Part shown: positions 6,205 through 12,264 of the stretch, one piece after another
How positions within the stretch are numbered: position 1 is the first letter of the stretch
How the letters are laid out: every line of letters starts with the position of its first letter
Virus record (IMG/VR): IMGVR_UViG_3300017756_003168
Coordinates: 1-27,330 of that record
Source: a virus
Reading direction: 5' to 3' (one strand)
DNA length: 27,330 nt
Notes under the pieces: generated by a model
What the model was told of the DNA's origin: nothing
What the model saw: only the letters and a program-made list of their open reading frames with translations
The model's database searches: none
Position numbers and translations under genes: made by a program

Positions 6205-6392
6205 AATATGTTTATTTTATGTTTAACTATTTGAGTACATCGTTCATATTCTTCTTCATTTTCGTAATGTTTTAATATTACATCTCTATCTGTATGGTTA
6301 ACAGGTAACCAAAACTCATCGCCTAAATCATCATAGTCTATTTCACCCATGTATAATCTATAAGCATTATCATATGATTGGTCTATATTCAT
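6201..6392 (-). CDS. Hypothetical protein (63 aa)
   Basis: A 63-residue acidic protein rich in Tyr, Asp and Glu (for example DYDDLGDEFWLPVNHTDRD). No domain recognised. It overlaps the upstream 77-residue gene by 4 nt and the downstream 42-residue gene by 4 nt, so it is part of the continuous translationally coupled run that leads into the thioesterase gene. Confidence 0.65.
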   Translation of the reverse strand: MNIDQSYDNAYRLYMGEIDYDDLGDEFWLPVNHTDRDVILKHYENEEEYERCTQIVKHKINIL

Positions 6393-6622
6393 TTTTCTTG
6401 TTCGTCTACATCTAAAATTTCTGGCTTATCTAAACACTCATTAACTGCAGCGTCTGACATATCTAAAACTTCTCTTAAATAATCTGCTACTTTTCTACAA
6501 GTTTCTTGTTGTGCATTCTTAATCATTGTCTCAAGCTGCCCGTCTCTATAACTGTCTCTATAGAAGTCTGCATCTTCAAGCCAATTTATAAAAAGCCTAA
6601 GTCTATTTTCTAAATTTTTCAT
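6389..6622 (-). CDS. Hypothetical protein (77 aa)
   Basis: A 77-residue acidic, helical protein (LENRLRLFINWLEDADFYRD and KVADYLREVLDMS). No known domain and no membrane segment. Its start overlaps the stop of the lysozyme-like gene by 4 nt. Confidence 0.65.
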   Translation of the reverse strand: MKNLENRLRLFINWLEDADFYRDSYRDGQLETMIKNAQQETCRKVADYLREVLDMSDAAVNECLDKPEILDVDEQEK

Positions 6623-7134
6623 CCTCTTATTTCTTTAAGTTCTTTTTGTACTTTATTCCAATAATGCTGAGTCTTAATTTTCTTAGGGCCTTTAGGACCT
6701 CCATTCCAGCATTTTGCAATTACCTCATCACTATCTCCTATGTGATGGAAGTCTCTCCAAATAACAAACATTTCAATAGATTTTTGTCTACTAAAACGAT
6801 CTTTTCTTTTATAACGAATTTCAGAACCTTGGATTTTCAAGATTCTATTTACTTCTCTAACCATAATTGGACGTATTTGTAGGACGCCAACTGATGGTTC
6901 TCCTAGGTGTCTATCTCCTAAAAGATTTGATTTACCTCTGCTTTCAACATTAATTAATGCATGTATCAATGAAGAGTCTGCAACCTCAACAGTGTCTGTT
7001 ATTTGTATAATTTTTTCATTTTCTTCTAAACAAAATTCTTCTTCTTTAGGTTCATTTGTGGTTGAACCTGCCCAAAATGCAAATGGCACTAAAAGTGCAC
7101 TGATTCTTGGTACCGATATTGACTGTAAAATCAT
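6619..7134 (-). CDS. Lytic transglycosylase/lysozyme-like (SLT-type) protein
   Basis: A 171-residue protein with the SLT goose-lysozyme-like pattern: LIHALINVESRGKSN with catalytic Glu64, then GVLQIRPIM (83-91), and a later CWNGGPKG (142-149) that matches the family NGG turn. The first ~23 residues are hydrophobic (SISVPRISALLVPFAFWAG), so a signal peptide or signal-anchor is likely, which would carry the enzyme to the periplasm. It would cut the glycan strands of peptidoglycan, serving as endolysin or local cell-wall enzyme. Its start overlaps the stop of a 56-residue gene. A membrane protein with a coiled coil is encoded two genes upstream, which could be its lysis partner. Confidence 0.75.
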   Translation of the reverse strand: MILQSISVPRISALLVPFAFWAGSTTNEPKEEEFCLEENEKIIQITDTVEVADSSLIHALINVESRGKSNLLGDRHLGEPSVGVLQIRPIMVREVNRILKIQGSEIRYKRKDRFSRQKSIEMFVIWRDFHHIGDSDEVIAKCWNGGPKGPKKIKTQHYWNKVQKELKEIRG

Positions 7135-7301
7135 TCTATTTTTTTTAGTTTACTATGATATTTTAATAATAATTTTCTTGATAGTTGATCTACTGTTCCT
7201 TCGTCTATTACTTCTTTAAACAGCTTTTGATGTAGTTCGTGGATTCTTTCTTCTAAATAAAGTTTATGTCTTCTTTGTCTTGATCGAATCTTAAATTTCA
7301 T
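7131..7301 (-). CDS. Small basic helical protein (56 aa)
   Basis: A 56-codon frame starting MKFKIRSRQRRHKLYLEERI and ending HSKLKKIE, linked to both neighbours by ATGA overlaps (7301-7298 and 7134-7131), which is good support. It is strongly basic (many Arg and Lys) and predicted all-helical without a membrane segment. Nucleic acid or membrane-surface binding are both possible. It lies between a membrane coiled-coil gene and the lysozyme-like gene. Confidence 0.65.
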   Translation of the reverse strand: MKFKIRSRQRRHKLYLEERIHELHQKLFKEVIDEGTVDQLSRKLLLKYHSKLKKIE

Positions 7302-7534
7302 TTGTTGTGTTCTAGCTTTATTATTTGATCTTGTAATTGTAAATTCTCTTCTTCAAGGTGTATTACCTCATTAAAAGTTTTCATATATTCTTCTTGTAAA
7401 TCAAGGTATTGATCTACTATTTCAGCATTTTTAACTTTACATTTTTCGTCTTTTCTATATTCCACATTGGTAATATGTAATAATAAAAATACGATTGTTA
7501 AAAATTGTATTATGTTTAATGTTCTACTTTTCAT
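7298..7534 (-). CDS. Membrane-anchored coiled-coil protein (i-spanin-like?)
   Basis: The frame is open from 7582, but the start at 7534 (MKSRTLNIIQF) is preferred, giving 78 residues and leaving the ligase gene (stop at 7545) clear. Residues about 6-24 form one transmembrane helix with a basic N-terminus; residues about 30-78 form a coiled coil (DLQEEYMKTF, HLEEENLQLQDQIIKLEH). That layout resembles inner-membrane spanins (Rz type), and a lysozyme-like gene lies downstream. No matching o-spanin lipoprotein gene is seen, so the spanin role is only a suggestion. Confidence 0.6.
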   Translation of the reverse strand: MKSRTLNIIQFLTIVFLLLHITNVEYRKDEKCKVKNAEIVDQYLDLQEEYMKTFNEVIHLEEENLQLQDQIIKLEHNK

Positions 7535-7544
7535 ATTATTGTTT

Positions 7545-8837
7545 TTAAAAATCTCTTGCTTCTTCGTAAACGGCCTTAACAACTGGAAACCTTAATGAAT
7601 GTTCTCCTTCTTGATTTGTTGTTTCTTCAAAATATTGCACCGTTATGGTTTTGTTTAATATTTTATTTGGGTTTTTAAAAAAGTTTCTTTTTTCTTCAAG
7701 ACTAAAGCCACTGCCAACTTGTACTTTATTACCTTTATGTTCTATAATAACATTTTTAAGCATCATCTCTTCAACTTCTTTACCTTTTACAATTACTCTA
7801 TTAATTGCATTTTCAACTCCAACTACAGTGTACTCAGCATCAAACATTTTTTTAACTTTTAAAATGTCTTGACTTCTCTTACCTTTATACAACTCATCTT
7901 TTCTCAACATTAAACCTTCCCAACCTTCTTTAGCTGCGATTGCCATTTGTTCTTTTACCATATCCTCACTTGTTGTAAGATATTGTTTTAGATATTTAAG
8001 ATGTTTTAGCTTTGTGTCAGCAAGAATCATTTCAAGAGATTGTAGTCTAAGAAAAAGTTTTTCTTTTGAAACTTTACTTGCAAAATCTTCTGCGGTAATT
8101 ATATCAAATGCTTGAAATAATGGATTCTCAATAGTGTGATTTTTTCTTTTAATTTCTTTAATAATTGATTGAAAGTCTTCATTTCCATTTTCATCTACAA
8201 TACAAATCTCGCCATCCATTACGACGTTTTGTAGGTCTAGCCCTTGTAATTCTTCTTTAACTTTATCTAATGTAAGAAATGGCTTTCCGCTTCTTGAGTA
8301 GAGACTTACTTCTCCCCATTCGTTAAAAAATGCAAGACATCTAACTCCATCAAGCTTCCTACTAAGATACCAATCATCTTTTATAAAATCTACTTTCTTT
8401 TTAGTTTTATCATCATACGTTGATGCTAATGCGACATCAAATGTTGGAACGCAACCTGGGATAATTTTATTAATCATTGAAGCAGTAGATCTTGTCTTAA
8501 GATTTCTGTCTATGATGTTATAAATAAGGTCTGCATATTCTTGATTGTTACTAATATAACCATTAACCTCTGCGAGTGCAGCATGTCCTGTAATTTCTCT
8601 ATTGTCTAATTTATCTAAAAGTTGAAATATATTATCGTCACAATTAGAGTTCACTAGGTCACTTCTCTTCTTTAAATTTTTTGAAGTAACGTAATATTGT
8701 TTAAATGGTGAATATACATACTTGAGCATTCTAGTGACCTCTAGGTCGTTCTTAAACTGCTCTAATACTTTTAACTTGTCTAAGTTTGAATTTGAAGCAT
8801 TGCTTTGCTCTACAAAGTCTTTTATTTTTTCTAACAT
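7545..8837 (-). CDS. ATP-dependent DNA ligase (T4 gp30-like)
   Basis: A 430-residue nucleotidyltransferase ligase. The adenylated lysine is Lys161 in KLDG (motif I); MDGEIC (207-212) is motif III; FQAFDII (241-247) is IIIa; EGLMLRK (307-313) is motif IV; ILKVKKM (325-331) is motif V. An N-terminal helical DNA-binding domain occupies roughly residues 1-145 and a C-terminal OB fold follows motif V. It seals nicks in duplex DNA using ATP during replication and repair. The host ligase in Bacteroidota is NAD-dependent, so an ATP-dependent enzyme marks phage origin. It overlaps the upstream membrane-protein gene by 7 nt. Confidence 0.95.
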   Translation of the reverse strand: MLEKIKDFVEQSNASNSNLDKLKVLEQFKNDLEVTRMLKYVYSPFKQYYVTSKNLKKRSDLVNSNCDDNIFQLLDKLDNREITGHAALAEVNGYISNNQEYADLIYNIIDRNLKTRSTASMINKIIPGCVPTFDVALASTYDDKTKKKVDFIKDDWYLSRKLDGVRCLAFFNEWGEVSLYSRSGKPFLTLDKVKEELQGLDLQNVVMDGEICIVDENGNEDFQSIIKEIKRKNHTIENPLFQAFDIITAEDFASKVSKEKLFLRLQSLEMILADTKLKHLKYLKQYLTTSEDMVKEQMAIAAKEGWEGLMLRKDELYKGKRSQDILKVKKMFDAEYTVVGVENAINRVIVKGKEVEEMMLKNVIIEHKGNKVQVGSGFSLEEKRNFFKNPNKILNKTITVQYFEETTNQEGEHSLRFPVVKAVYEEARDF

Positions 8838-9028
8838 AAGATTGTTTTAATAATTTTTTTAATAATAAAACTTGCTATCCAGATAGCAACTAAAGCTATT
8901 AAAGCTTGTAATGGACTTGTAATTATAAATAGTAGTACTTTAAAAAATATATTTATAGCTAAATAAATAACGCTTGAGCTTATACAAAACGTTAAAATAA
9001 TTAATAGAATAAATGTTGTTTTTGACAT
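8831..9028 (-). CDS. Small membrane protein (65 aa, two TM)
   Basis: A 65-residue, almost wholly hydrophobic protein with two predicted transmembrane helices (about residues 5-30 and 38-57) and a basic C-terminal end (KKIIKTILC). It is the first gene of the ligase operon, placed directly after copy 3 of the repeated promoter-like element. No family recognised; holin-like topology is compatible but unproven. Confidence 0.6.
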   Translation of the reverse strand: MSKTTFILLIILTFCISSSVIYLAINIFFKVLLFIITSPLQALIALVAIWIASFIIKKIIKTILC

Positions 9029-9040
9029 ATTGTTTTAAGT

Positions 9041-9104
9041 TTTAATTATAATACTAATATAACTATAATCTTTGACCCGTGAAAATTTTGAGGCAACTTT
9101 TTTC
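9041..9104 (-). promoter_or_regulatory. Repeated promoter-like element, copy 3
   Basis: Minus strand TTTTCACGGGTC, 11 nt, TTATATTAGTATTATAATTA, ending about 13 nt before the ATG at 9028. It would drive the long operon from the 65-residue membrane protein through ligase and perhaps down to guanylate kinase; no further copy occurs until 1660. Confidence 0.6.
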
Positions 9105-9113
9105 ACTTTTTTT

Positions 9114-9323
9114 TCACTTTTTTAAAGTTTCTGATATTTGATACAAATTTATAATCATAATTGCCGTATTTGTAATTATGATAGGCATACTGAGAATAAG
9201 TAAACCATAAATTGTAAATAAAAAACAACCTATAGTATTGGCTATTCTTAACCATTTTAAATTTCTTATAGTAAATGAAAATATTACTATTGCTGTTGCG
9301 ACATATCCTAAGATCTCTATCAT
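9114..9323 (-). CDS. YgjV/SemiSWEET-like small membrane protein
   Basis: The frame is open from 9371, but the start at 9323 (MIEILGYVATA) is preferred because the upstream 45-residue gene ends there in an ATGA overlap. The 69 residues give three hydrophobic helices (about 3-20, 27-45, 48-64). The phrases LRIANTIGCFLFTIYGLL and PIIITNTAIMIINLYQI are typical of a widespread family of short three-helix membrane proteins related to YgjV and to half-transporters of the SemiSWEET kind. Substrate and role unknown; transport would need dimerisation. Confidence 0.65.
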   Translation of the reverse strand: MIEILGYVATAIVIFSFTIRNLKWLRIANTIGCFLFTIYGLLILSMPIIITNTAIMIINLYQISETLKK

Positions 9324-9457
9324 TTTTTTAATTCCTTTAATCTTGCTGGTATAACAGTTGTAAAGTTGCATGTATCACAACATCTTCCATTATTAACAGG
9401 CTCTGCGTTATTACCAAAGCCTGTTATTTTATTATTACATATTGAACACTTTTTCAT
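9320..9457 (-). CDS. Small Cys-rich (zinc-ribbon-like) protein (45 aa)
   Basis: A 45-codon frame starting MKKCSICNNKITGFGNNAEP with Cys4, Cys7, then CCDTC at 26-30. CxxC plus CCxxC is a likely zinc site. The pattern CSICNxKIxGFGNNAEPVxxGRCCDxCN...VIPARLKEL is one I recognise from small uncharacterised proteins common in phages and bacteria. The stop overlaps the start of the membrane protein gene (ATGA), and the start lies 4 nt after the phosphatase stop, so it fits tightly in the operon. Function unknown. Confidence 0.75.
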   Translation of the reverse strand: MKKCSICNNKITGFGNNAEPVNNGRCCDTCNFTTVIPARLKELKK

Positions 9458-9461
9458 AATC

Positions 9462-9929
9462 TTAAAAATCTCCTGGTGCAACTTGCATACATGTTATATC
9501 ATTTTTTCTCCACATGTTTACAACTTTATCTCTGTCATCAAAGACGCAAACAATGTTGCTTTTATCTGGAAATAAATCATCTAACCAATTTTGTTTAAGT
9601 TGATCGTCTGGCTTAAACATCCAATCTTTGCCAGTTGGTCTCATCTTAATTACATGGAAAGGTACTTTATGTTTAACCAACCAACTTTTAGTAGTCAATT
9701 GAGTACCTTTACTTCTACCACTAAATATAGCTATCATGTGACCGGACTCTGCAAGTATTTGAGCCATCTTTATCACAGCATGATTTGGCTGATCTAACTT
9801 TATATTTGCAGGATCGAAAAATATATCCCAATCTAATTTACCATTTGGCTTAGTCGCAAGCTTTCTTCTTGCATCTATATTCGCTAAGGTTCCATCTAAG
9901 TCGAATATTACCCATTTTTGATCTGTCAT
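9462..9929 (-). CDS. HAD-family polynucleotide 3'-phosphatase (PseT C-terminal-like)
   Basis: A 155-residue HAD phosphatase. FDLDGTLA (9-16) carries the nucleophile Asp10 and Asp12; FSGR (69-72) is motif II; Lys106 in the FKPDDQLKQNWLDD region is a candidate for the motif III lysine; VFDDRDKVVNMWR (129-141) is motif IV. The ending ITCMQVAPGDF closely resembles the C-terminal phosphatase domain of T4 polynucleotide kinase (PseT). The N-terminal kinase domain is absent, and no separate kinase gene is seen in this window. It would remove 3'-phosphates from DNA or RNA ends before ligation. Promoter-like copy 4 lies just upstream. Confidence 0.85.
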   Translation of the reverse strand: MTDQKWVIFDLDGTLANIDARRKLATKPNGKLDWDIFFDPANIKLDQPNHAVIKMAQILAESGHMIAIFSGRSKGTQLTTKSWLVKHKVPFHVIKMRPTGKDWMFKPDDQLKQNWLDDLFPDKSNIVCVFDDRDKVVNMWRKNDITCMQVAPGDF

Positions 9930-9940
9930 TTTTTTACGTT

Positions 9941-10004
9941 TTAAATTTATAATACTAATATAACTATTTTCTTTGACCCGTGAAAATTTTTAGGCATTTA
10001 TTTT
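9941..10004 (-). promoter_or_regulatory. Repeated promoter-like element, copy 4
   Basis: Minus strand TTTTCACGGGTC then AAAGAAAATAG, then TTATATTAGTATTATAAATT. The variable spacer differs from other copies while both flanking blocks are kept. It ends about 11 nt before the phosphatase ATG at 9929. Confidence 0.6.
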
Positions 10005-10139
10005 TTAATTATTTTTACGTTTATACTTTTTACAATCAGCTTTACTGCCTTGGAATACAACAGAATCATCTATATTATCAATGACTTGATAAATATCTCT
10101 ATACTCATATAATGCTACTATATATAAATTCCTTTTCAT
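10005..10139 (-). CDS. Small hypothetical protein (44 aa)
   Basis: A 44-codon frame starting MKRNLYIVALYEYRDIYQVI and ending CKKYKRKNN. It begins 10 nt after the stop of the 62-residue gene, in the same unit. A strand-rich N-terminus and a basic C-terminus are all that can be seen. It resembles short phage proteins that start with a YIV...Y strand and have no known role. Confidence 0.5.
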   Translation of the reverse strand: MKRNLYIVALYEYRDIYQVIDNIDDSVVFQGSKADCKKYKRKNN

Positions 10140-10149
10140 AACCTTTATT

Positions 10150-10338
10150 TTATATAAATTTTATTCCTAATTTCTCACAACCTTCTTCAAACTCAACGTG
10201 AATTTTATTTATTTCAACATATTCGTCCAAAGTAATAACTGGATTATCTGAATGAAAATTAGAACATAACTCCCAATCATATTGAGATTTACTACTCCAA
10301 CTTAAACTTAACTTTTCTATATTTTCTTTATTTGCCAT
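10150..10338 (-). CDS. Hypothetical protein (62 aa)
   Basis: A 62-residue acidic protein with two Cys residues (WELCSNF and EEGCEKLGI) and a helical C-terminal half. No recognised domain. It is the first gene of a two-gene unit behind promoter-like copy 5. Confidence 0.6.
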   Translation of the reverse strand: MANKENIEKLSLSWSSKSQYDWELCSNFHSDNPVITLDEYVEINKIHVEFEEGCEKLGIKFI

Positions 10339-10350
10339 AACCTTTATTTT

Positions 10351-10412
10351 TAATTATAATACTAATATAACTATAATCTTTGACCCGTGAAAATTTTTAG
10401 GCAACTTTTTTC
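10351..10412 (-). promoter_or_regulatory. Repeated promoter-like element, copy 5
   Basis: Minus strand TTTTCACGGGTC, 11 nt, TTATATTAGTATTATAATTA, ending about 12 nt before the ATG at 10338. Its upstream end runs into the last codons of the preceding gene (stop at 10397), so coding and control sequence overlap. Confidence 0.6.
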
Positions 10413-10777
10413 AACATTTTTTTAGTTGCATAGTTTAGAATTTTTTTAAGTCTTTCTTCTCTTGTGTTTAGCATAATTCTTTCTCTACCTATCCAATTAT
10501 AAGTATTGCCTGTTTCTGGACTTTTCCAAGAAGCTGGATAAGTTCTAGTTGGATTTAATTGCCAACAAGTATCTTGTAACAGTCTACTATCTGACATTCT
10601 AATATAATATCTTATTTTTCTAACATAACCAGTAGAATATTCTGCTACAGTTTCTCCAGTCTTTAGTCTCCACATTGAAGTACCGTTTTTCTTTTGTGTT
10701 TTAGATGAGATATTTTTTGCACCCATTGTTTCTAAAACTTCTTCGTAGATTTTTTCTTTACTTTCCATTATTTTCAA
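10397..10777 (-). CDS. Hypothetical basic protein (126 aa)
   Basis: A 126-residue basic protein. It has a helical start, a probable beta-rich centre (TSMWRLKTGETVAEYSTGYVRK) and a helical, very basic C-terminus (TREERLKKILNYATKKMLKK). No family recognised; the charge suggests nucleic acid contact. Two starts are possible, 10777 or the fourth codon at 10768, both overlapping the preceding 51-residue gene. Confidence 0.65.
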   Translation of the reverse strand: MKIMESKEKIYEEVLETMGAKNISSKTQKKNGTSMWRLKTGETVAEYSTGYVRKIRYYIRMSDSRLLQDTCWQLNPTRTYPASWKSPETGNTYNWIGRERIMLNTREERLKKILNYATKKMLKKVA

Positions 10778-10913
10778 GTGTTAATTTGTGATTAATTAAT
10801 TTTTTCATTGTTATGGCAGCTCTGTGCACCCAATATCTATTGTGCATCATTTTGGATTCTCCCATATAATCCATCTTGTCATCTAATTGATCTATTATTT
10901 TATTCCAGTTCAT
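10758..10913 (-). CDS. Small hypothetical protein (51 aa)
   Basis: A 51-codon frame starting MNWNKIIDQLDDKMDYMGES and ending NNGK. Its stop lies inside the start region of the next gene and it follows promoter-like copy 6 by about 17 nt, so it is the first gene of that unit. It is helical, with Met- and His-rich centre (KMMHNRYWVHRAA). No known family. Confidence 0.55.
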   Translation of the reverse strand: MNWNKIIDQLDDKMDYMGESKMMHNRYWVHRAAITMKKLINHKLTLENNGK

Positions 10914-10930
10914 ATTGTTTATTTTTAAAT

Positions 10931-11010
10931 TTTAATTATAGTACTAATATAAACAAAAAAAGCGACCCGTGAAAATCCCGAGGCGCTTTTTTTCAAAAAG
11001 TTATTAACAA
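10931..11010 (-). promoter_or_regulatory. Repeated element copy 6, with terminator-like hairpin
   Basis: In the minus direction it reads TTTTCACGGGTC then GCTTTTTTTG, then TTTATATTAGTACTATAATTA. It differs from the other copies in that AAAAAAAGCG (10984-10993, read on the minus strand) can pair with CGCTTTTTTT (10955-10964), a 10-bp stem ending in a run of seven U. So this copy can act as an intrinsic terminator for the AlaRS-like gene (stop at 11011) and as a promoter for the 51-residue gene (start 10913). Confidence 0.6.
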
Positions 11011-11862
11011 TTATAGACCTAATTCGTTCATTTCATCGATGTCGATACCATGTGTATCAAACCACCATTCTTTATCTTTATCTTGGTGCTTTTCCTTAAG
11101 TCTAAGATACCTAAGTTTCGTTTTTTCTTGTCTTTCAACTTCTTTTCTAAAAAACTCATGATCCATATAACCATTATTACTATATAAAATTCTAAGAAGT
11201 TTACGCAATACATAACCTTGTTTTTGTGGACCTGGCTTATAACCTGAATCTATAATTTTTAATATAGTGTCTTCGAGTGTCTCATTTGCACTCTTTATCT
11301 TTGTACCATTAACTATAGCATCAAGTCGCTCAAGGCCAAACCCGACATCTATAAAGTCTCCTGAGGTGTTTACAATGTTACCTATTTCTATACCATCGTG
11401 ATAGAATTCTGTACAATATCCTCCCATTTCTCCATCTGTCCAAACACATTCATCATCTAATTTTAAGGGAGTTTTATAAAGGTCATACATCCATTTCCAA
11501 TTATCAAATTTATCAGAATGAATTGTTGCACAATCAACATGAATGTCAAGTTCTTCTTGTATAAATCCCATCCAAAATTCAACAGCCTTATTAACTGTCA
11601 TTTCTCCAAAACTAAAAAGACCTAACATGTTAAAATATAAAAGATGACTTCCATCTCCTATCTCATCAATATCTTGTAGTCTTAAACATGATTGAACATT
11701 GGCTATTGTTGTACCATCTGGATTTTTAAAACGATCTTTAAATTGCTGCATGCCAGCAGGACAGAAAAGTGTTGTATCATCATAAGGTCTTACATGATTA
11801 TCCATTTGAAATTGAATTCCATGTCTTTCACAATATGTAATATACTTTTCTAAAACATTCAT
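11011..11862 (-). CDS. Compact alanyl-tRNA synthetase-like protein
   Basis: A 283-residue class II synthetase of the AlaRS type. AGMQQFKDRF (36-45) and QSCLRLQDIDEIGDGSHLLYF (from 57) through NMLGLFSFGE (78-87) correspond to motifs 1-2; DGEMGGYCTEFYHDGIEIGN (143-162) is the adenylate/alanine pocket; GFGLERL (174-180) is motif 3. GYVLRKLLRILY (216-227) and FDTHGIDIDEM (268-278) recall conserved parts of the tRNA-recognition domain. The editing and C-Ala domains are missing; cellular AlaRS is about 870 residues. It may charge the phage tRNA-Ala at 9-82, or may have been turned to another amino acid-transfer reaction. The start overlaps the stop of the preceding small gene (TAATG). Confidence 0.85.
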   Translation of the reverse strand: MNVLEKYITYCERHGIQFQMDNHVRPYDDTTLFCPAGMQQFKDRFKNPDGTTIANVQSCLRLQDIDEIGDGSHLLYFNMLGLFSFGEMTVNKAVEFWMGFIQEELDIHVDCATIHSDKFDNWKWMYDLYKTPLKLDDECVWTDGEMGGYCTEFYHDGIEIGNIVNTSGDFIDVGFGLERLDAIVNGTKIKSANETLEDTILKIIDSGYKPGPQKQGYVLRKLLRILYSNNGYMDHEFFRKEVERQEKTKLRYLRLKEKHQDKDKEWWFDTHGIDIDEMNELGL

Positions 11863-11999
11863 TATTTACCTTGTCTATTATATGGTTTTTTATAATTTTT
11901 AGACTTTTTATTATTAGAAGTTTTTTTAGAGTGTTGACCCTTTCTTCTTCTTTTCATTCCATCTAAATTACCATTTCCTAATGCTTTTACTCTTGACAT
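11862..11999 (-). CDS. Small, very basic protein (45 aa)
   Basis: A 45-codon frame starting MSRVKALGNGNLDGMKRRRK. About 15 of 45 residues are Lys or Arg, with many Asn, Gly and Ser, so it is probably unstructured alone and binds RNA, DNA or the ribosome. Its stop overlaps the AlaRS-like start (TAATG), giving translational coupling. That coupling may hint at a shared role in translation, but this is inference. Confidence 0.65.
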   Translation of the reverse strand: MSRVKALGNGNLDGMKRRRKGQHSKKTSNNKKSKNYKKPYNRQGK

Positions 12000-12010
12000 A
12001 ATTTATATAT

Positions 12011-12235
12011 TTAACTTATTTTAGTTGCTTTAATTTCTGTATTTTTAATATGTTCATTCAAGGCCTTACCTTGTGACTCAGCCATAGAGAACTTTTCGTA
12101 AATTTTAACATCGACATTATCATATTGATACGTTGTTCCTGAATTAAATGTTACTAATAATATCTTATCTTTAAAATTGTATTGTGAACATTTAATTGTA
12201 CTCGATTCATAAAATGTAGTTTCTGTTGTTTTCAT
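12011..12235 (-). CDS. KTSC-domain protein (74 aa)
   Basis: A 74-residue protein matching the small KTSC domain family: an SSTIKCSQYNF strand, LLVTFNSGTTYQYDNV (from residue 26), then IYEKFSMAESQGKALNEHIKN. The family is found alone or fused to other domains in bacteria and phages; its function is not established, though a nucleic-acid or regulatory role has been suggested by context. The start codon directly follows an 8-bp palindrome (12236-12256). Confidence 0.85.
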   Translation of the reverse strand: MKTTETTFYESSTIKCSQYNFKDKILLVTFNSGTTYQYDNVDVKIYEKFSMAESQGKALNEHIKNTEIKATKIS

Positions 12236-12256
12236 ACATTTTATATAGTAAAATGT
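12236..12256. repeat. A/T-rich palindrome abutting a start codon
   Basis: ACATTTTA, 5-nt spacer, TAAAATGT: a perfect 8-bp inverted repeat whose last base adjoins the ATG at 12235. It has no following U-run, so it is not a good terminator. It could be a translational hairpin or a protein-binding site. Confidence 0.5.
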
Positions 12257-12264
12257 GGGATTGT

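Noticed and set aside
9114-9371. The longer 85-residue version of the three-helix membrane protein, starting at 9371.
   Set aside because: It would overlap nearly all the first part of the Cys-rich gene; the start at 9323 gives a clean ATGA junction and a normal N-terminus for the family.
1301-11010. The six repeated elements considered as a CRISPR array, integrated repeats or a mobile element.
   Set aside because: They are dispersed over nearly 10 kb, always same orientation and always just before a gene start, without regular spacing or a transposase.
11028-11213. A 61-residue minus-strand frame overlapping the AlaRS-like gene in another frame.
   Set aside because: It is nested in the C-terminal coding part of the AlaRS-like gene and has a Lys/Ile-rich composition expected from an alternate frame.
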